A stretch of DNA of 64,000 bases from Pseudomonas fulva NBRC 16637 = DSM 17717 (GTDB lineage Bacteria > Pseudomonadota > Gammaproteobacteria > Pseudomonadales > Pseudomonadaceae), in the NCBI RefSeq assembly GCF_000730565.1, contig NZ_BBIQ01000003.1, positions 248,001 through 312,000 of the forward strand, given 5' to 3'. The stretch's first letter is position 1, and each line of letters starts with the position of its first letter. A model generated the notes under the pieces. It made no database searches, was not told the origin of the DNA, and worked only from the letters and a program-made list of their open reading frames with translations. Below, in pieces: positions 9,901 to 20,245 of the stretch. Position numbers and translations under genes: made by a program.

Positions 9901-9924
9901 AAAGGCCTTTGAAGCCTTTGTTTT
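9901..9924 (+). terminator. Weak hairpin after smc
   Basis: AAAGGC and GCCTTT form a 6-bp stem with a 7-nt loop, followed by GTTTTC. It lies 150 bp after the smc stop and 30 bp before the zipA start. It could be a weak intrinsic terminator or part of the zipA leader. Confidence 0.3.
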
Positions 9925-9953
9925 CAGCATATTTATTAGAGGCACGGGATTAC

Positions 9954-10844
9954 ATGGAAATCGGTCTGCGCGAGTGGCTGATCCTTATCGGCATCATTGT
10001 CATTGCCGGCATTCTTTTCGACGGCTGGCGCCGTATGCGCGGCGGCAAGGGCAAGTTGAAATTCCGTCTGGACCGCAGTTATGCCAATGCGGCGGACGAT
10101 GAAGGCGGTGGCGCCGAAGTACTTGGCCCACCCCGCGTGCTCGACACCCACAGGGAGCCTGAGCTGGACGAAAGTGATCTGCCGTCGCTCAGTGCCTCGG
10201 ATCGCGACCGTGAGCGTGAGCCCAAGCCCGCCAAGGTCAGCAAGTGGCCAAAACGCCCGACGGCTGCAGAAGCGCCACGCGTTGACGCAGGCTTCAGCGC
10301 GCCTTCCCGCGAAGCGGATATCGTGATCGACGAGGAAGACGACTTCGCCGCGGACAATGGCCGTAGCCCATCCCCAGCAACGGCCAACAACAGCGTCAAG
10401 GAGCTGCCACCGGCCGAGGAAGTGCTGGTGATCAGCGTCATTTCCCGGGACGAGGGCGGGTTCAAAGGCCCGGCGTTGCTGCAGAACATTCTGGAGAGCG
10501 GCCTGCGGTTCGGCGAGATGGACATCTTCCACCGTCACGAGAGCATGGCCGGTCACGGCGAAGTGCTGTTCTCCATGGCCAATGCCGTCAAGCCGGGCAT
10601 CTTCGACCTGGATGACATCGACCATTTCAGCACGCGTGCGGTGAGCTTCTTCCTCGGCCTGCCAGGCCCACGCCATCCGAAGCAGGCCTTCGACGTGATG
10701 GTGGCGGCCGCTCGCAAGCTGGCCCATGAGCTCAACGGTGAACTCAAGGATGATCAGCGCAGCGTGTTGACGGCGCAGACCATCGAGCACTACCGCCAGC
10801 GCATCGTGGAATTCGAGCGCCGCGCCCTGACCCAGAAGCGCTGA
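9954..10844 (+). CDS. zipA: Cell division protein ZipA
   Basis: ZipA is an inner-membrane division protein that tethers and stabilises FtsZ filaments. I choose the ATG at 9954 (296 aa, [19 protein letters not shown]) because it places the single N-terminal membrane helix (residues about 6-23) at the extreme N-terminus as in ZipA; an upstream in-frame start only adds a non-conserved leader. A basic, then acidic and proline-containing variable linker follows (about 25-150). The C-terminal FtsZ-binding domain (about 155-296, [20 protein letters not shown] to the end) is intact. The position between smc and ligA is also typical. Confidence 0.94.
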   Translation: MEIGLREWLILIGIIVIAGILFDGWRRMRGGKGKLKFRLDRSYANAADDEGGGAEVLGPPRVLDTHREPELDESDLPSLSASDRDREREPKPAKVSKWPKRPTAAEAPRVDAGFSAPSREADIVIDEEDDFAADNGRSPSPATANNSVKELPPAEEVLVISVISRDEGGFKGPALLQNILESGLRFGEMDIFHRHESMAGHGEVLFSMANAVKPGIFDLDDIDHFSTRAVSFFLGLPGPRHPKQAFDVMVAAARKLAHELNGELKDDQRSVLTAQTIEHYRQRIVEFERRALTQKR

Positions 10845-10921
10845 TAAATCCAGACGAAGAGCAGCCTCGGGGCGTGCTGGTCGGCCCAGGCCTCTTGCTC
10901 ATCGAATCGGCTTTCGGCAAG

Positions 10922-10985
10922 CGAGCCCGCTTCACAGGTTCACCACAGTCTTTCGAGTCTGTGTCGAACCTGTGAAGCGGGCTCG
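10922..10985. repeat. Perfect 20-bp inverted repeat between zipA and ligA
   Basis: CGAGCCCGCTTCACAGGTTC (10922-10941) is repeated as its exact reverse complement at 10966-10985. A further inner stem, CACAG/CTGTG, lies within the 24-bp spacer. The arm resembles the GC-rich arm of Pseudomonas REP elements (as in CCCGCTCCTACAGG), so this is probably a REP pair in head-to-head orientation. It could also act as a transcription attenuator between zipA and ligA. Confidence 0.8.
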
Positions 10986-11066
10986 TTGCCTAAGGCAGAA
11001 GGCGATGACCAGGCTTGGCCCTCCAGACGCTGCCAGGCTGCTCTTTCGTTTTGCAAGAGAAGCTGA

Positions 11067-13400
<2,334 letters not shown>

Positions 13401-13550
13401 TCACCCTGGGGCTGTGCTGACCCGTTGCGTGAGTGCCGGCACTTGTCCATCTTGGCGGCCGGGGCCGCTGGCGGGTTAGGGTGTTTGACCGTGTGGCGCG
13501 CGCTAGCCAGACAAGTCATTGAGAAATGATGACTTTTTCTGCCGCAGAGG

Positions 13551-13578
13551 TTGTATCTGGGCTCAGGACCGGTACAAT
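13551..13578 (+). promoter_or_regulatory. Promoter of the 4.5S RNA gene
   Basis: TTGTAT (13551-13556) and TACAAT (13573-13578) are spaced by 16 bp, a good sigma70 promoter. It predicts transcription from about 13585, some 25 nt before the mature RNA, and the leader contains a small hairpin CTCGCTGTTCAGCGAG. Confidence 0.75.
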
Positions 13579-13610
13579 GGCGCCACTCGCTGTTCAGCGA
13601 GACATGTAGT

Positions 13611-13720
13611 GGTGGCCCTGTCGGTCCTCCCGCATTGATTACCCGTTAACCTGGTCAGGCCCGGAAGGGAGCAGCCATAGCGGGAACATCGAGTGCCGGG
13701 GTGTGGCTGGCGGGGCCGCC
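13611..13720 (+). ncRNA. ffs: 4.5S RNA, signal recognition particle RNA
   Basis: This is the RNA of the signal recognition particle, which with Ffh targets membrane proteins co-translationally. The diagnostic conserved domain IV is present: GGTCAGGCCCGGAAGGGAGC (tetraloop GGAA) followed by AGCC and later GTGCCGGGGTGTGGCTGGC. The ends pair: GGTGGCCCT at the 5' end with GGGGCCGCC at the 3' end (13712-13720), which sets the limits at about 13611-13720 (110 nt). A sigma70 promoter lies 33 bp upstream, implying a short 5' leader to be removed, as RNase P does for E. coli 4.5S RNA. The rest of 13401-13857 holds no gene that I can see. Confidence 0.95.
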
Positions 13721-13857
13721 TCCATTTCAGGCCCTGAATTCTACAAGGCCAAGCGCTCAGTCACCTAAACTGTGCCGTTTTTTCGTAAGTGCCCGCACTG
13801 CGAACACTGGCTATAACGCTGCGCACACTACCGCATACGCAGCATCAGGCGCTGGGG

Positions 13858-14307
13858 TTACTGTGATTTTGCCAACGTGCACTTCTGCAGATGGGCCTGG
13901 CCCACGCTTTCAGGCACAACCTCCAACTTCGCACCGCCTACGAAAACGCCAACTTTGATCGATTGGCGGATGTAGTAATTCTTCCCGCCCACCGCCATCA
14001 AATCGATGACATTGTCACTGAATTCGGACTCAGTGCCGATCTTGTGCGGGCCAGGGGTAACCAGGCGGTAGAAGTAGACCCGGTTTGCAGTTTGTCCCAC
14101 GATCTTGCCATCGACAGTGACGATTTTCTTCAGGGCTTTACCGACGAAGTTGTCACGGTAGATATAGAGGCCGGCCTGGTCGGCGGGCGGTGCTGCAAAC
14201 GTCTTTAGCGCGGCGTCTGCTTCGGGGCTCTCCATGGGTACGGAGGCGCAGCCCGTTAAGATAGCCAGACTGATGACAGTAGCGAACAGCTTGATGCGAG
14301 ACAGCAT
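13858..14307 (-). CDS. DUF2846-like lipoprotein
   Basis: A 149-residue predicted lipoprotein. I choose the ATG at 14307, with an AAGGAAA ribosome site, because it starts a signal peptide MLSRIKLFATVISLAILTGC with lipobox LTGC and acylated C20; the longer upstream frame does not look like protein. The mature part (ADAALKTFAAPPADQAGLYIY, then TPGPHKIGTESEFSDN, then YYIRQSIKVGVFVGG) resembles DUF2846 family proteins, which are small, often stress-linked periplasmic lipoproteins of unknown function. A Fur-like site lies about 50 bp upstream. It is the only gene in its transcription unit. Confidence 0.8.
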   Translation of the reverse strand: MLSRIKLFATVISLAILTGCASVPMESPEADAALKTFAAPPADQAGLYIYRDNFVGKALKKIVTVDGKIVGQTANRVYFYRLVTPGPHKIGTESEFSDNVIDLMAVGGKNYYIRQSIKVGVFVGGAKLEVVPESVGQAHLQKCTLAKSQ

Positions 14308-14355
14308 CGAGATTTCCTTGTCGATAATGAATGTTGAATGATCAGCGCTTCGCTC

Positions 14356-14374
14356 TATCATTAATATCATTATG
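14356..14374 (-). promoter_or_regulatory. Fur-box-like site upstream of the lipoprotein gene
   Basis: Read on the minus strand, CATAATGATATTAATGATA matches the 19-bp Fur consensus at 14 positions by my count, with the first half nearly complete. It is placed 49-67 bp upstream of the lipoprotein ATG, inside the probable promoter. The surrounding DNA is AT-rich against a GC-rich background. Confidence 0.45.
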
Positions 14375-14471
14375 CCATGCTGCCTCGCGGTGCATCGAGA
14401 CGTGAATACAAACGCCTTGAGCGTTGCACTCATGGGCATGCAGGTGAATCCGATTCTGGATGTCGTTAGCC

Positions 14472-14915
14472 CTATTCAGTGCCTAGGTTTACCTGCCGAA
14501 GGGGTCGCCCTTTCAAACGGCGCACTACATTCGGATGTGCTGATCGTGCTGAGGCCACTGCCATCAACCGGCGAAACCGCGGGCAGGCCAGGTGATCGGC
14601 CGCAGGGCACTCAGCCGCATGGCGTAAGCCCTTGCTCATGGCCTGCAATGTCTTGATCTGGCTGTCGAGCTCATCGGCCTTGGCCAGCAGCTGCGCCCGG
14701 TCGACCTTCAGGTCCACCAGCAGGGTGCTGATCTCGTCCAGCGAAAAACCGGCGGCCTGGCCCACCGCTATCAATGCGAGCCTTTCAGCCACGTCGGCCG
14801 AGAACTGCCGGCGTTGGCCTGGCTCGCCACGCGCCGTAAGCAGGCCTTTCTTCTGGTAGTAACGCAGCGTGGAAGACGGCACGGCCGTGCGTCTCGCCAC
14901 ATCGGCAATGTCCAT
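14472..14915 (-). CDS. MerR-family transcriptional regulator
   Basis: A 147-residue MerR-type regulator: winged helix MDIADVARRTAVPSSTLRYY followed by QKKGLLTARG, wing residues GQRRQFSADVAERL, a dimerisation helix (about 65-100), and a C-terminal effector tail with C103 and C111. The cysteines suggest a metal or redox signal but do not match SoxR's CxxC pattern. The ATG at 14915 is preceded by AAGGG 7 nt upstream; that ribosome site overlaps the -35 box of the divergent promoter. The gene is back-to-back with a DUF2938 membrane protein, which is its probable target. The effector is not identifiable from sequence. Confidence 0.88.
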   Translation of the reverse strand: MDIADVARRTAVPSSTLRYYQKKGLLTARGEPGQRRQFSADVAERLALIAVGQAAGFSLDEISTLLVDLKVDRAQLLAKADELDSQIKTLQAMSKGLRHAAECPAADHLACPRFRRLMAVASARSAHPNVVRRLKGRPLRQVNLGTE

Positions 14916-14925
14916 GTACAAGCCC

Positions 14926-14956
14926 TTGACTTGAAGTTGACTTCAACTTGCATGCT
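14926..14956 (+). promoter_or_regulatory. MerR-type promoter with 19-bp spacer and central dyad
   Basis: TTGACT (14926-14931) and CATGCT (14951-14956) are separated by 19 bp, the over-long spacing that MerR activators correct by DNA distortion. The perfect dyad TTGAAGT-TG-ACTTCAA (14931-14946) lies between them. It points toward the DUF2938 gene. Confidence 0.75.
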
Positions 14957-14995
14957 GCCCGGCGTATTCAACAACGTCAAATGAGAGGAAGCGTC

Positions 14996-15475
14996 ATGGT
15001 CAACAGCGAACAGTGGATTGCAGCAATGGGCATCGGCGTTGGCGCCACACTGGTCATGGACGGCTGGTCTGCGGTCTCCAGGCGCCTGGGCGCCACCACG
15101 CTCGATTACGCCTTGGTAGGTCGCTGGGCCGGGCATGCACTGCAAGGGCACTGGCGCCATCAGGCGATCCGGCAGGCCCCGCCCATCAAGCACGAGCGGG
15201 TGTGGGGCTGGGCGCTGCACTACGCCATTGGCGTGGCGTTCGCGATGCTGCTGGTCAGTACGGCGGGCGTCGCGTGGCTGAGCGCGCCGACCCTGTGGCC
15301 GGCATTGGCCGTGGGCGCAGGTACGGTACTGGCGCCCATGTGCCTGATGCAGCCTGCCATGGGCATGGGTTTTTTTGCTTCACGCACGCCCAGCCCCTGG
15401 CGTGCGCGCTTCAAGAGCTTGGTGAACCACATGGTATTCGGTATCGGGTTGTACGTGACGGCCTTGGCGCTATAG
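14996..15475 (+). CDS. DUF2938 family membrane protein
   Basis: A 159-residue hydrophobic protein of the DUF2938 type, function unknown. The ATG at 14996 has a strong GAGAGGAAG ribosome site, better than the in-frame upstream start. Visible segments are a first membrane helix (about 8-25), the polar stretch GHWRHQAIRQAPPIKHERV, and three further hydrophobic stretches (WALHYAIGVAFAMLLV; LWPALAVGAGTVLAPMCLM; MVFGIGLYVTALAL), so about four membrane segments in the inner membrane. Expression is probably switched by the divergent MerR regulator through the promoter at 14926-14956. A stress or efflux-type role would fit that control, but nothing in the protein proves it. Confidence 0.82.
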   Translation: MVNSEQWIAAMGIGVGATLVMDGWSAVSRRLGATTLDYALVGRWAGHALQGHWRHQAIRQAPPIKHERVWGWALHYAIGVAFAMLLVSTAGVAWLSAPTLWPALAVGAGTVLAPMCLMQPAMGMGFFASRTPSPWRARFKSLVNHMVFGIGLYVTALAL

Positions 15476-15478
15476 GGA

Positions 15479-16237
15479 TCAGGTGCCCGTCCCGGTGGGT
15501 GGGGGCTCTTCGGTGCTGCCGTAGCGTTGCAGCAAGCGCTCCATCTCCCCACTCTGCTTGATGCGCACCAATGCGCGCAGCAGCGCTTGGGCGGGGATGT
15601 CAGGGTCGTTGCGGACCAGGCAGCCCAGGTCCTGCTCGTCCAGCACCGCCAGTGGCTGCAATTGCGCATGGCGCTGGTGGTTGAACCACCGCAGTGACAG
15701 TTGGTTGCTGACGGCATACCGGTACCGTCCCGCTTGCAACTTCTGCAAGGCCAGCTCCTGGCTGCGGCTGTCTTCCCGGTAAAGCCGGTGTGCCGCCAGC
15801 AAGGGTTCAAGCGTGGTGTAGGTGTAGCCCAGAACGGTGCCGATGGGCTGGGGTGACAGCCGTTGTGGCGAAATCGGGCCGCCTTCGCCCAGGCGGCCTA
15901 CCAGCACATCGCGCTGGTGAATCAGCGGCACGCTCCAGATGAAGTCCTTCGGCCGCGCCATCAACCACTGGTCGCTGACGTAGCAACGTACATCGATATC
16001 ACCCTGGTTCATCGCCTCCTCGAGGCGCATTCGAGCCATCACATGATATTCGGGTCGGGCACCGGCTTGTTTGGCAGCTGCTTCCATGACATCGAACAGC
16101 AGGCCTTCGACCGGCTGGCCGTTCTCGATGCGAATCAGCGGCATGCTCCAGCTCTCGGCCACCGAAAAGCGCAGTACCGGCTGTTCAGCCAGGCTGTGAG
16201 CCGACCAGAAAAGAAACAAAGCCAGCAGGGTCCGCAC
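15479..16237 (-). CDS. Periplasmic solute-binding-like protein (SBP family 3)
   Basis: A 252-residue protein with a signal peptide (VRTLLALFLFWSAHSLA, cleaved before EQPV) and a family-3 solute-binding fold: LRFSVAESWSMPLIRIENGQ, EGLLFDVMEAAAKQAG, then a second lobe ending VRIKQSGEMERLLQRYG. The start is GTG at 16237 with GGAG about 8 nt upstream. No transporter permease or ATPase is adjacent, so it may act as an orphan binding protein or sensor rather than in amino-acid uptake. It ends 4 bp past the convergent DUF2938 stop. Ligand unknown. Confidence 0.8.
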   Translation of the reverse strand: MRTLLALFLFWSAHSLAEQPVLRFSVAESWSMPLIRIENGQPVEGLLFDVMEAAAKQAGARPEYHVMARMRLEEAMNQGDIDVRCYVSDQWLMARPKDFIWSVPLIHQRDVLVGRLGEGGPISPQRLSPQPIGTVLGYTYTTLEPLLAAHRLYREDSRSQELALQKLQAGRYRYAVSNQLSLRWFNHQRHAQLQPLAVLDEQDLGCLVRNDPDIPAQALLRALVRIKQSGEMERLLQRYGSTEEPPPTGTGT

Positions 16238-16356
16238 CGCAGGTTCTCCATGATCCGCTGTCCATCGTCGCGCACGGCCAGTCAGGCAGTGCAATTTTGC
16301 CCCCGCTCCGCTAGCATTAGCGATCTTCCGCTCGATCAGGCTACGATGGTTTTTCG

Positions 16357-18414
16357 ATGAGTTATCAGGTTCTTGCACGTAAATGGCGTCCGCGCTCGTT
16401 TCGCGAAATGGTCGGCCAGGCCCATGTGCTCAAGGCCTTGATCAACGCGCTGGACAACCAGCGCCTGCACCATGCCTACCTGTTCACCGGCACGCGCGGT
16501 GTAGGCAAGACTACCATCGCGCGCATCATCGCCAAATGCCTGAACTGCGAAACCGGTATCACCTCCACGCCCTGCGGGACCTGCTCGGTCTGCCGCGAAA
16601 TCGATGAAGGGCGTTTCGTCGACCTGATCGAGATCGACGCCGCCAGCCGCACCAAGGTTGAGGATACCCGCGAGCTGCTGGACAATGTCCAGTACGCGCC
16701 GAGCCGTGGGCGCTTCAAGGTCTACCTGATCGACGAAGTGCACATGCTCTCGACCCACTCCTTCAACGCGTTGCTCAAGACGCTGGAAGAGCCACCGCCC
16801 TACGTCAAGTTCATCCTGGCCACCACCGACCCGCAGAAACTGCCGGCGACCATCCTTTCGCGCTGCCTTCAGTTCTCGTTGAAGAACATGAGCCCGGAGC
16901 GGGTGGTCGAGCACCTGAGCCACGTGCTCGAGGCCGAAAACGTGCCGTTCGAGGCCGATGCGCTGTGGTTGCTCGGCCGCGCGGCCGACGGCTCGATGCG
17001 CGATGCCATGAGCTTGACCGACCAGGCCATCGCCTTCGGTGAAGGCAAGGTGCTGGCCGCCGATGTGCGCGCCATGCTCGGCAGCCTGGACCATGGCCAG
17101 GTGTACGGGGTGCTGCAGGCATTGCTCGAAGGGGATGCACGCGCCCTGCTCGAAGCCGTGCGCAACCTGGCCGAGCAGGGCCCGGACTGGGCCGGGGTGT
17201 TGGCCGAAATGCTCAACGTGCTGCACCGTGTGGCCATTGCCCAGGCCTTGCCCGAGGCCGTGGACAACGGCCAGGGTGACCGGGAGCGCGTGCTCGCCCT
17301 GGCCGCTGCATTGCCGGCCGAGGACGTGCAGTTCTATTACCAGATGGGCCTGATAGGGCGGCGCGACTTGCCTTTGGCGCCCGACCCGCGTGGTGGTTTC
17401 GAGATGGTACTGCTGCGCATGCTGGCGTTCCGCCCGGCCGATGCCGATGGAGCCCCGAGGCCGGTGCTAAAGCCAGTGGGGATCAGCCAGGCCACAGCTG
17501 ATTCCGTCGAACCGGTGGCGCCCCCGGCAGCGGTTGCCCAACCGGTAAGCGAGCCGGCTGCGTCGGCGCCGTCAACGCCTGCGCCTGTGATCGAGGTGCC
17601 TGCGCCGGCAACGGCAGACCATGAACCCGAAGCTGAGCGTGACCGCGAACTCGAGGCGGAGATTACGGCCATTTCGGTGCCTGAGCCAGTCGCGCCGGTA
17701 ATCGATCTGCCGTGGGAAGCGCCTGCCGCACCGGCCATGCAGGAGCCCCAGCCGGCTCCAGCCCCCGTTGCTGCAAACCCTGCTCCTGCCCAACAGGCCG
17801 CTGCAACCCACGATGATGTACCTCCGTTCGATCCGGGTGCGTATGCATCGGTGGGCATGGACCGCGACGACGAGCCGCCGCTCGACGAAGACTACTACGC
17901 TGGCGAAAGCGATCCGGTGGGCTTCAGCTACCTCGACGAGCTGGCCGAACACGTCCAGGAGCAGCCCCAGGCCGCCGCCGAGCCGCTGCCTGCTGCCAAG
18001 CCGGCGACCGGGCTGGCCTTGCAATGGCTGGAATTGTTCCCGCAGTTGCCTGTCTCTGGTATGACGGGCAACATCGCGGCCAACTGCACGTTGATCGCCG
18101 CCGACGGTGATGACTGGCTCCTGCACCTGGACCCGGGCCAAGGCGCGTTGTTCAACGCCACCCAGCAAAGACGCCTGAACGAGGCGCTCAACCAGCACCT
18201 GGGGCGTACTTTGAACCTGCGCATCGAGCTGATCCGGCCCGAACAGGAAACGCCAGCTCAGGCGGCAGCCCGCAAGCGCCTGGAGCGCCAGCATGAAGCC
18301 GAGGCGTCGATCGAGCACGACCCGCTGATCCAGCAGATGATCAAGCTGTTTGGCGCCAAGGTGCGGCACGATACTATTGAGCCTGTAGAGGCCCTGGCCA
18401 GTCAGGGCCAATAA
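16357..18414 (+). CDS. dnaX: DNA polymerase III subunits tau/gamma
   Basis: DnaX is the clamp-loader ATPase and tau scaffold of the replicative polymerase. The 685-residue protein has the P-loop GTRGVGKTT at 45-53 and a zinc module with C61, C64, C73, C76 and C79. The DEVHMLS Walker B and SRC sensor (LSRCLQF) follow. A long Pro/Ala/Glu-rich linker (about 370-540) leads to a C-terminal tau domain (about 550-685) that binds the alpha subunit and DnaB. I did not find an A-AAA-AAG slippery site where E. coli makes gamma by frameshifting. Immediately downstream is ybaB, the usual dnaX-ybaB pair. Confidence 0.96.
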   Translation: MSYQVLARKWRPRSFREMVGQAHVLKALINALDNQRLHHAYLFTGTRGVGKTTIARIIAKCLNCETGITSTPCGTCSVCREIDEGRFVDLIEIDAASRTKVEDTRELLDNVQYAPSRGRFKVYLIDEVHMLSTHSFNALLKTLEEPPPYVKFILATTDPQKLPATILSRCLQFSLKNMSPERVVEHLSHVLEAENVPFEADALWLLGRAADGSMRDAMSLTDQAIAFGEGKVLAADVRAMLGSLDHGQVYGVLQALLEGDARALLEAVRNLAEQGPDWAGVLAEMLNVLHRVAIAQALPEAVDNGQGDRERVLALAAALPAEDVQFYYQMGLIGRRDLPLAPDPRGGFEMVLLRMLAFRPADADGAPRPVLKPVGISQATADSVEPVAPPAAVAQPVSEPAASAPSTPAPVIEVPAPATADHEPEAERDRELEAEITAISVPEPVAPVIDLPWEAPAAPAMQEPQPAPAPVAANPAPAQQAAATHDDVPPFDPGAYASVGMDRDDEPPLDEDYYAGESDPVGFSYLDELAEHVQEQPQAAAEPLPAAKPATGLALQWLELFPQLPVSGMTGNIAANCTLIAADGDDWLLHLDPGQGALFNATQQRRLNEALNQHLGRTLNLRIELIRPEQETPAQAAARKRLERQHEAEASIEHDPLIQQMIKLFGAKVRHDTIEPVEALASQGQ

Positions 18415-18477
18415 CGAATAACCATGCGGCCAGCCCCGTGCCCGGCCGCATCACATGACCCAATCGAGGTATTCCCC

Positions 18478-18813
18478 ATGATGAAAGGTGGCATGGCCGG
18501 CCTGATGAAGCAGGCCCAGCAGATGCAGGAAAAGATGCAGAAAATGCAGGAAGAGCTGGCCAACGCAGAAGTCACCGGCCAGTCCGGCGGTGGTCTGGTC
18601 AGCGTGGTGATGACCGGTCGCCACGACGTCAAGCGCGTGAGCATCGACCAGAGCCTGATGTCGACCGAAGAAGACGACAAGGAAGTGCTCGAAGACCTGA
18701 TCGCTGCAGCCCTGAACGATGCCGTGCGCAAGATCGAACAGAGCAGCCAGGAAAAGATGGGCGGCATGACGGCTGGCATGCAATTGCCGCCAGGCTTCAA
18801 GATGCCGTTCTGA
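18478..18813 (+). CDS. ybaB: Nucleoid-associated protein YbaB/EbfC
   Basis: A 111-residue YbaB/EbfC-family DNA-binding protein that forms small dimers and coats DNA. I choose the ATG at 18478 ([20 protein letters not shown]) with GAGG 8 nt upstream; a longer upstream reading adds residues unlike the family. The helix-rich N-terminus ([20 protein letters not shown]) and the C-terminal [17 protein letters not shown] are characteristic. It follows dnaX by about 60 bp and is closed by a strong intrinsic terminator at 18833-18861, which separates it from recR. Confidence 0.95.
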   Translation: MMKGGMAGLMKQAQQMQEKMQKMQEELANAEVTGQSGGGLVSVVMTGRHDVKRVSIDQSLMSTEEDDKEVLEDLIAAALNDAVRKIEQSSQEKMGGMTAGMQLPPGFKMPF

Positions 18814-18832
18814 GCCTTTGCGCGCCTACGAA

Positions 18833-18861
18833 CCGTCGCTGGTAACAGCGGCGGTTTTTTT
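18833..18861 (+). terminator. Intrinsic terminator after ybaB
   Basis: CCGTCGCTG and CAGCGGCGG form a 9-bp stem (one G-T pair) with a GTAA loop, followed directly by seven T residues. It lies 20 bp after the ybaB stop. Confidence 0.92.
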
Positions 18862-18938
18862 ATGGCCGCCGTGCCGATTTGACGCCACACCCCATGGTGG
18901 GTATAAACCGCCTCTTAATGACTTGTCAGGCGTTTCCC

Positions 18939-19541
18939 ATGAGCTTCAGTCCTCTCATCCGCCAGCTGATCGACGGCTTGCGCATCTTGCCCGGCGTTGG
19001 CCAGAAAACGGCACAGCGCATGGCCCTGCAATTGCTGGAGCGTGACCGCAGCGGGGGGCTGCGGCTCGCCCAGGCGCTGACTCAGGCCATGGAAGGGGTA
19101 GGACATTGCCGCCAATGCCGCACCCTGACCGAACAGGACCTGTGCCCGCAGTGCGCCGACCCACGGCGTGACGACACGCAACTGTGCGTGGTCGAGGGCC
19201 CGACGGATGTCTATGCCGTCGAGCAGGCCGGGTATCGCGGCCGCTACTTCGTGCTCAAGGGGCATCTGTCGCCGCTCGACGGACTGGGCCCGGAGGCGAT
19301 CGGCATTCCACAGTTGATGGCACGCATCCAGGAGCAGGGCACCTTCACCGAAGTCATTCTTGCCACCAACCCCACGGTGGAAGGTGAAGCCACGGCGCAC
19401 TACATTGCGCAGTTGCTAGCTGAGAAGGGTCTGGTCGCCTCGCGTATCGCCCATGGCGTGCCCCTGGGCGGCGAGCTGGAGTTGGTAGATGGCGGCACGC
19501 TGGCCCATGCCTTTGCAGGGCGTCGCCCTATCTCGCTCTGA
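18939..19541 (+). CDS. recR: Recombination mediator RecR
   Basis: RecR acts with RecO (and RecF) to load RecA on gapped DNA. The 200-residue protein starts [21 protein letters not shown] (ATG 18939), with the helix-hairpin-helix [15 protein letters not shown]. The four-cysteine zinc motif is [16 protein letters not shown], and the Toprim domain opens with [13 protein letters not shown]. The conserved C-terminal region [20 protein letters not shown] is complete. It follows the ybaB terminator, so it should have its own promoter in the ~80 bp before its start, which I could not define. Confidence 0.96.
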   Translation: MSFSPLIRQLIDGLRILPGVGQKTAQRMALQLLERDRSGGLRLAQALTQAMEGVGHCRQCRTLTEQDLCPQCADPRRDDTQLCVVEGPTDVYAVEQAGYRGRYFVLKGHLSPLDGLGPEAIGIPQLMARIQEQGTFTEVILATNPTVEGEATAHYIAQLLAEKGLVASRIAHGVPLGGELELVDGGTLAHAFAGRRPISL

Positions 19542-19642
19542 GGCAGTGATAGGGTACGACCTGCGGTGCAGTGACCTCGGGATTTCCGCCGCGAAGCTGA
19601 TCCTGGTGTCGCCGCACCCCATCGCCGCCCAGGCGTCACCCC

Positions 19643-20191
19643 TCAACGCTCGCTGAGGGAAAACTCGGTCAGGCAGAAGGTCGGTACGCCCGCCGCTTGC
19701 AAACGGCGCGAGCCGTCCAGCTCGGGCAGGTCGATGATGGCTGCCGCCTCGAACACCTGTGCACCCGTACGGCGCACCAGGTTGGCGGCGGCCAGAAGCG
19801 TACCGCCGGTGGCGATCAGGTCGTCGAAGATCAGTACCGAGTCGCCCTCGCACAGGCTGTCGGCGTGCACTTCAAGGAAGGCTTCACCGTACTCGGTCTG
19901 GTACCCCTCGCTGAGCACGTCAGCGGGCAGCTTGCCTTGCTTGCGGAACAGGATCAGGGGCTTGTTCAGCTGATGGGCGATGATCGAACCGATCAGAAAA
20001 CCACGCGCGTCCATGGCGCCGATGTGGCTGAATTCGGCCTCCACATAACGCTCGATGAACTGATCGGCCACATAGCGCAGCCCGCGCGGCGACTGGAATA
20101 GTGGGGTGATGTCGCGGAAGATCACACCCGGCTTGGGAAAGTCCACTACCGGGCGGATCAGGGCTTTGAGGTCGAAGGCGTCGCTGTGCAT
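19643..20191 (-). CDS. apt: Adenine phosphoribosyltransferase
   Basis: Apt salvages adenine by joining it to PRPP to make AMP. The 182-residue protein has the family opening [25 protein letters not shown] and the PRPP-binding loop [17 protein letters not shown]. It also carries the conserved [11 protein letters not shown] and FRKQGKLP segments. It converges on recR across about 100 bp with no clear terminator and is downstream of anr on the same strand. Start ATG 20191 fits the family N-terminus. Confidence 0.96.
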
Positions 20192-20245
20192 TGTTGCAGG
20201 TATCCTGGGAAAACGAACGGCCCAGTATACCTGCTAAAGCCGCCC

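Noticed and set aside
17400..17820. A programmed frameshift site for the gamma form of DnaX
   Set aside because: I saw no A-AAA-AAG type slippery run in the linker region; a shorter form could still arise otherwise.
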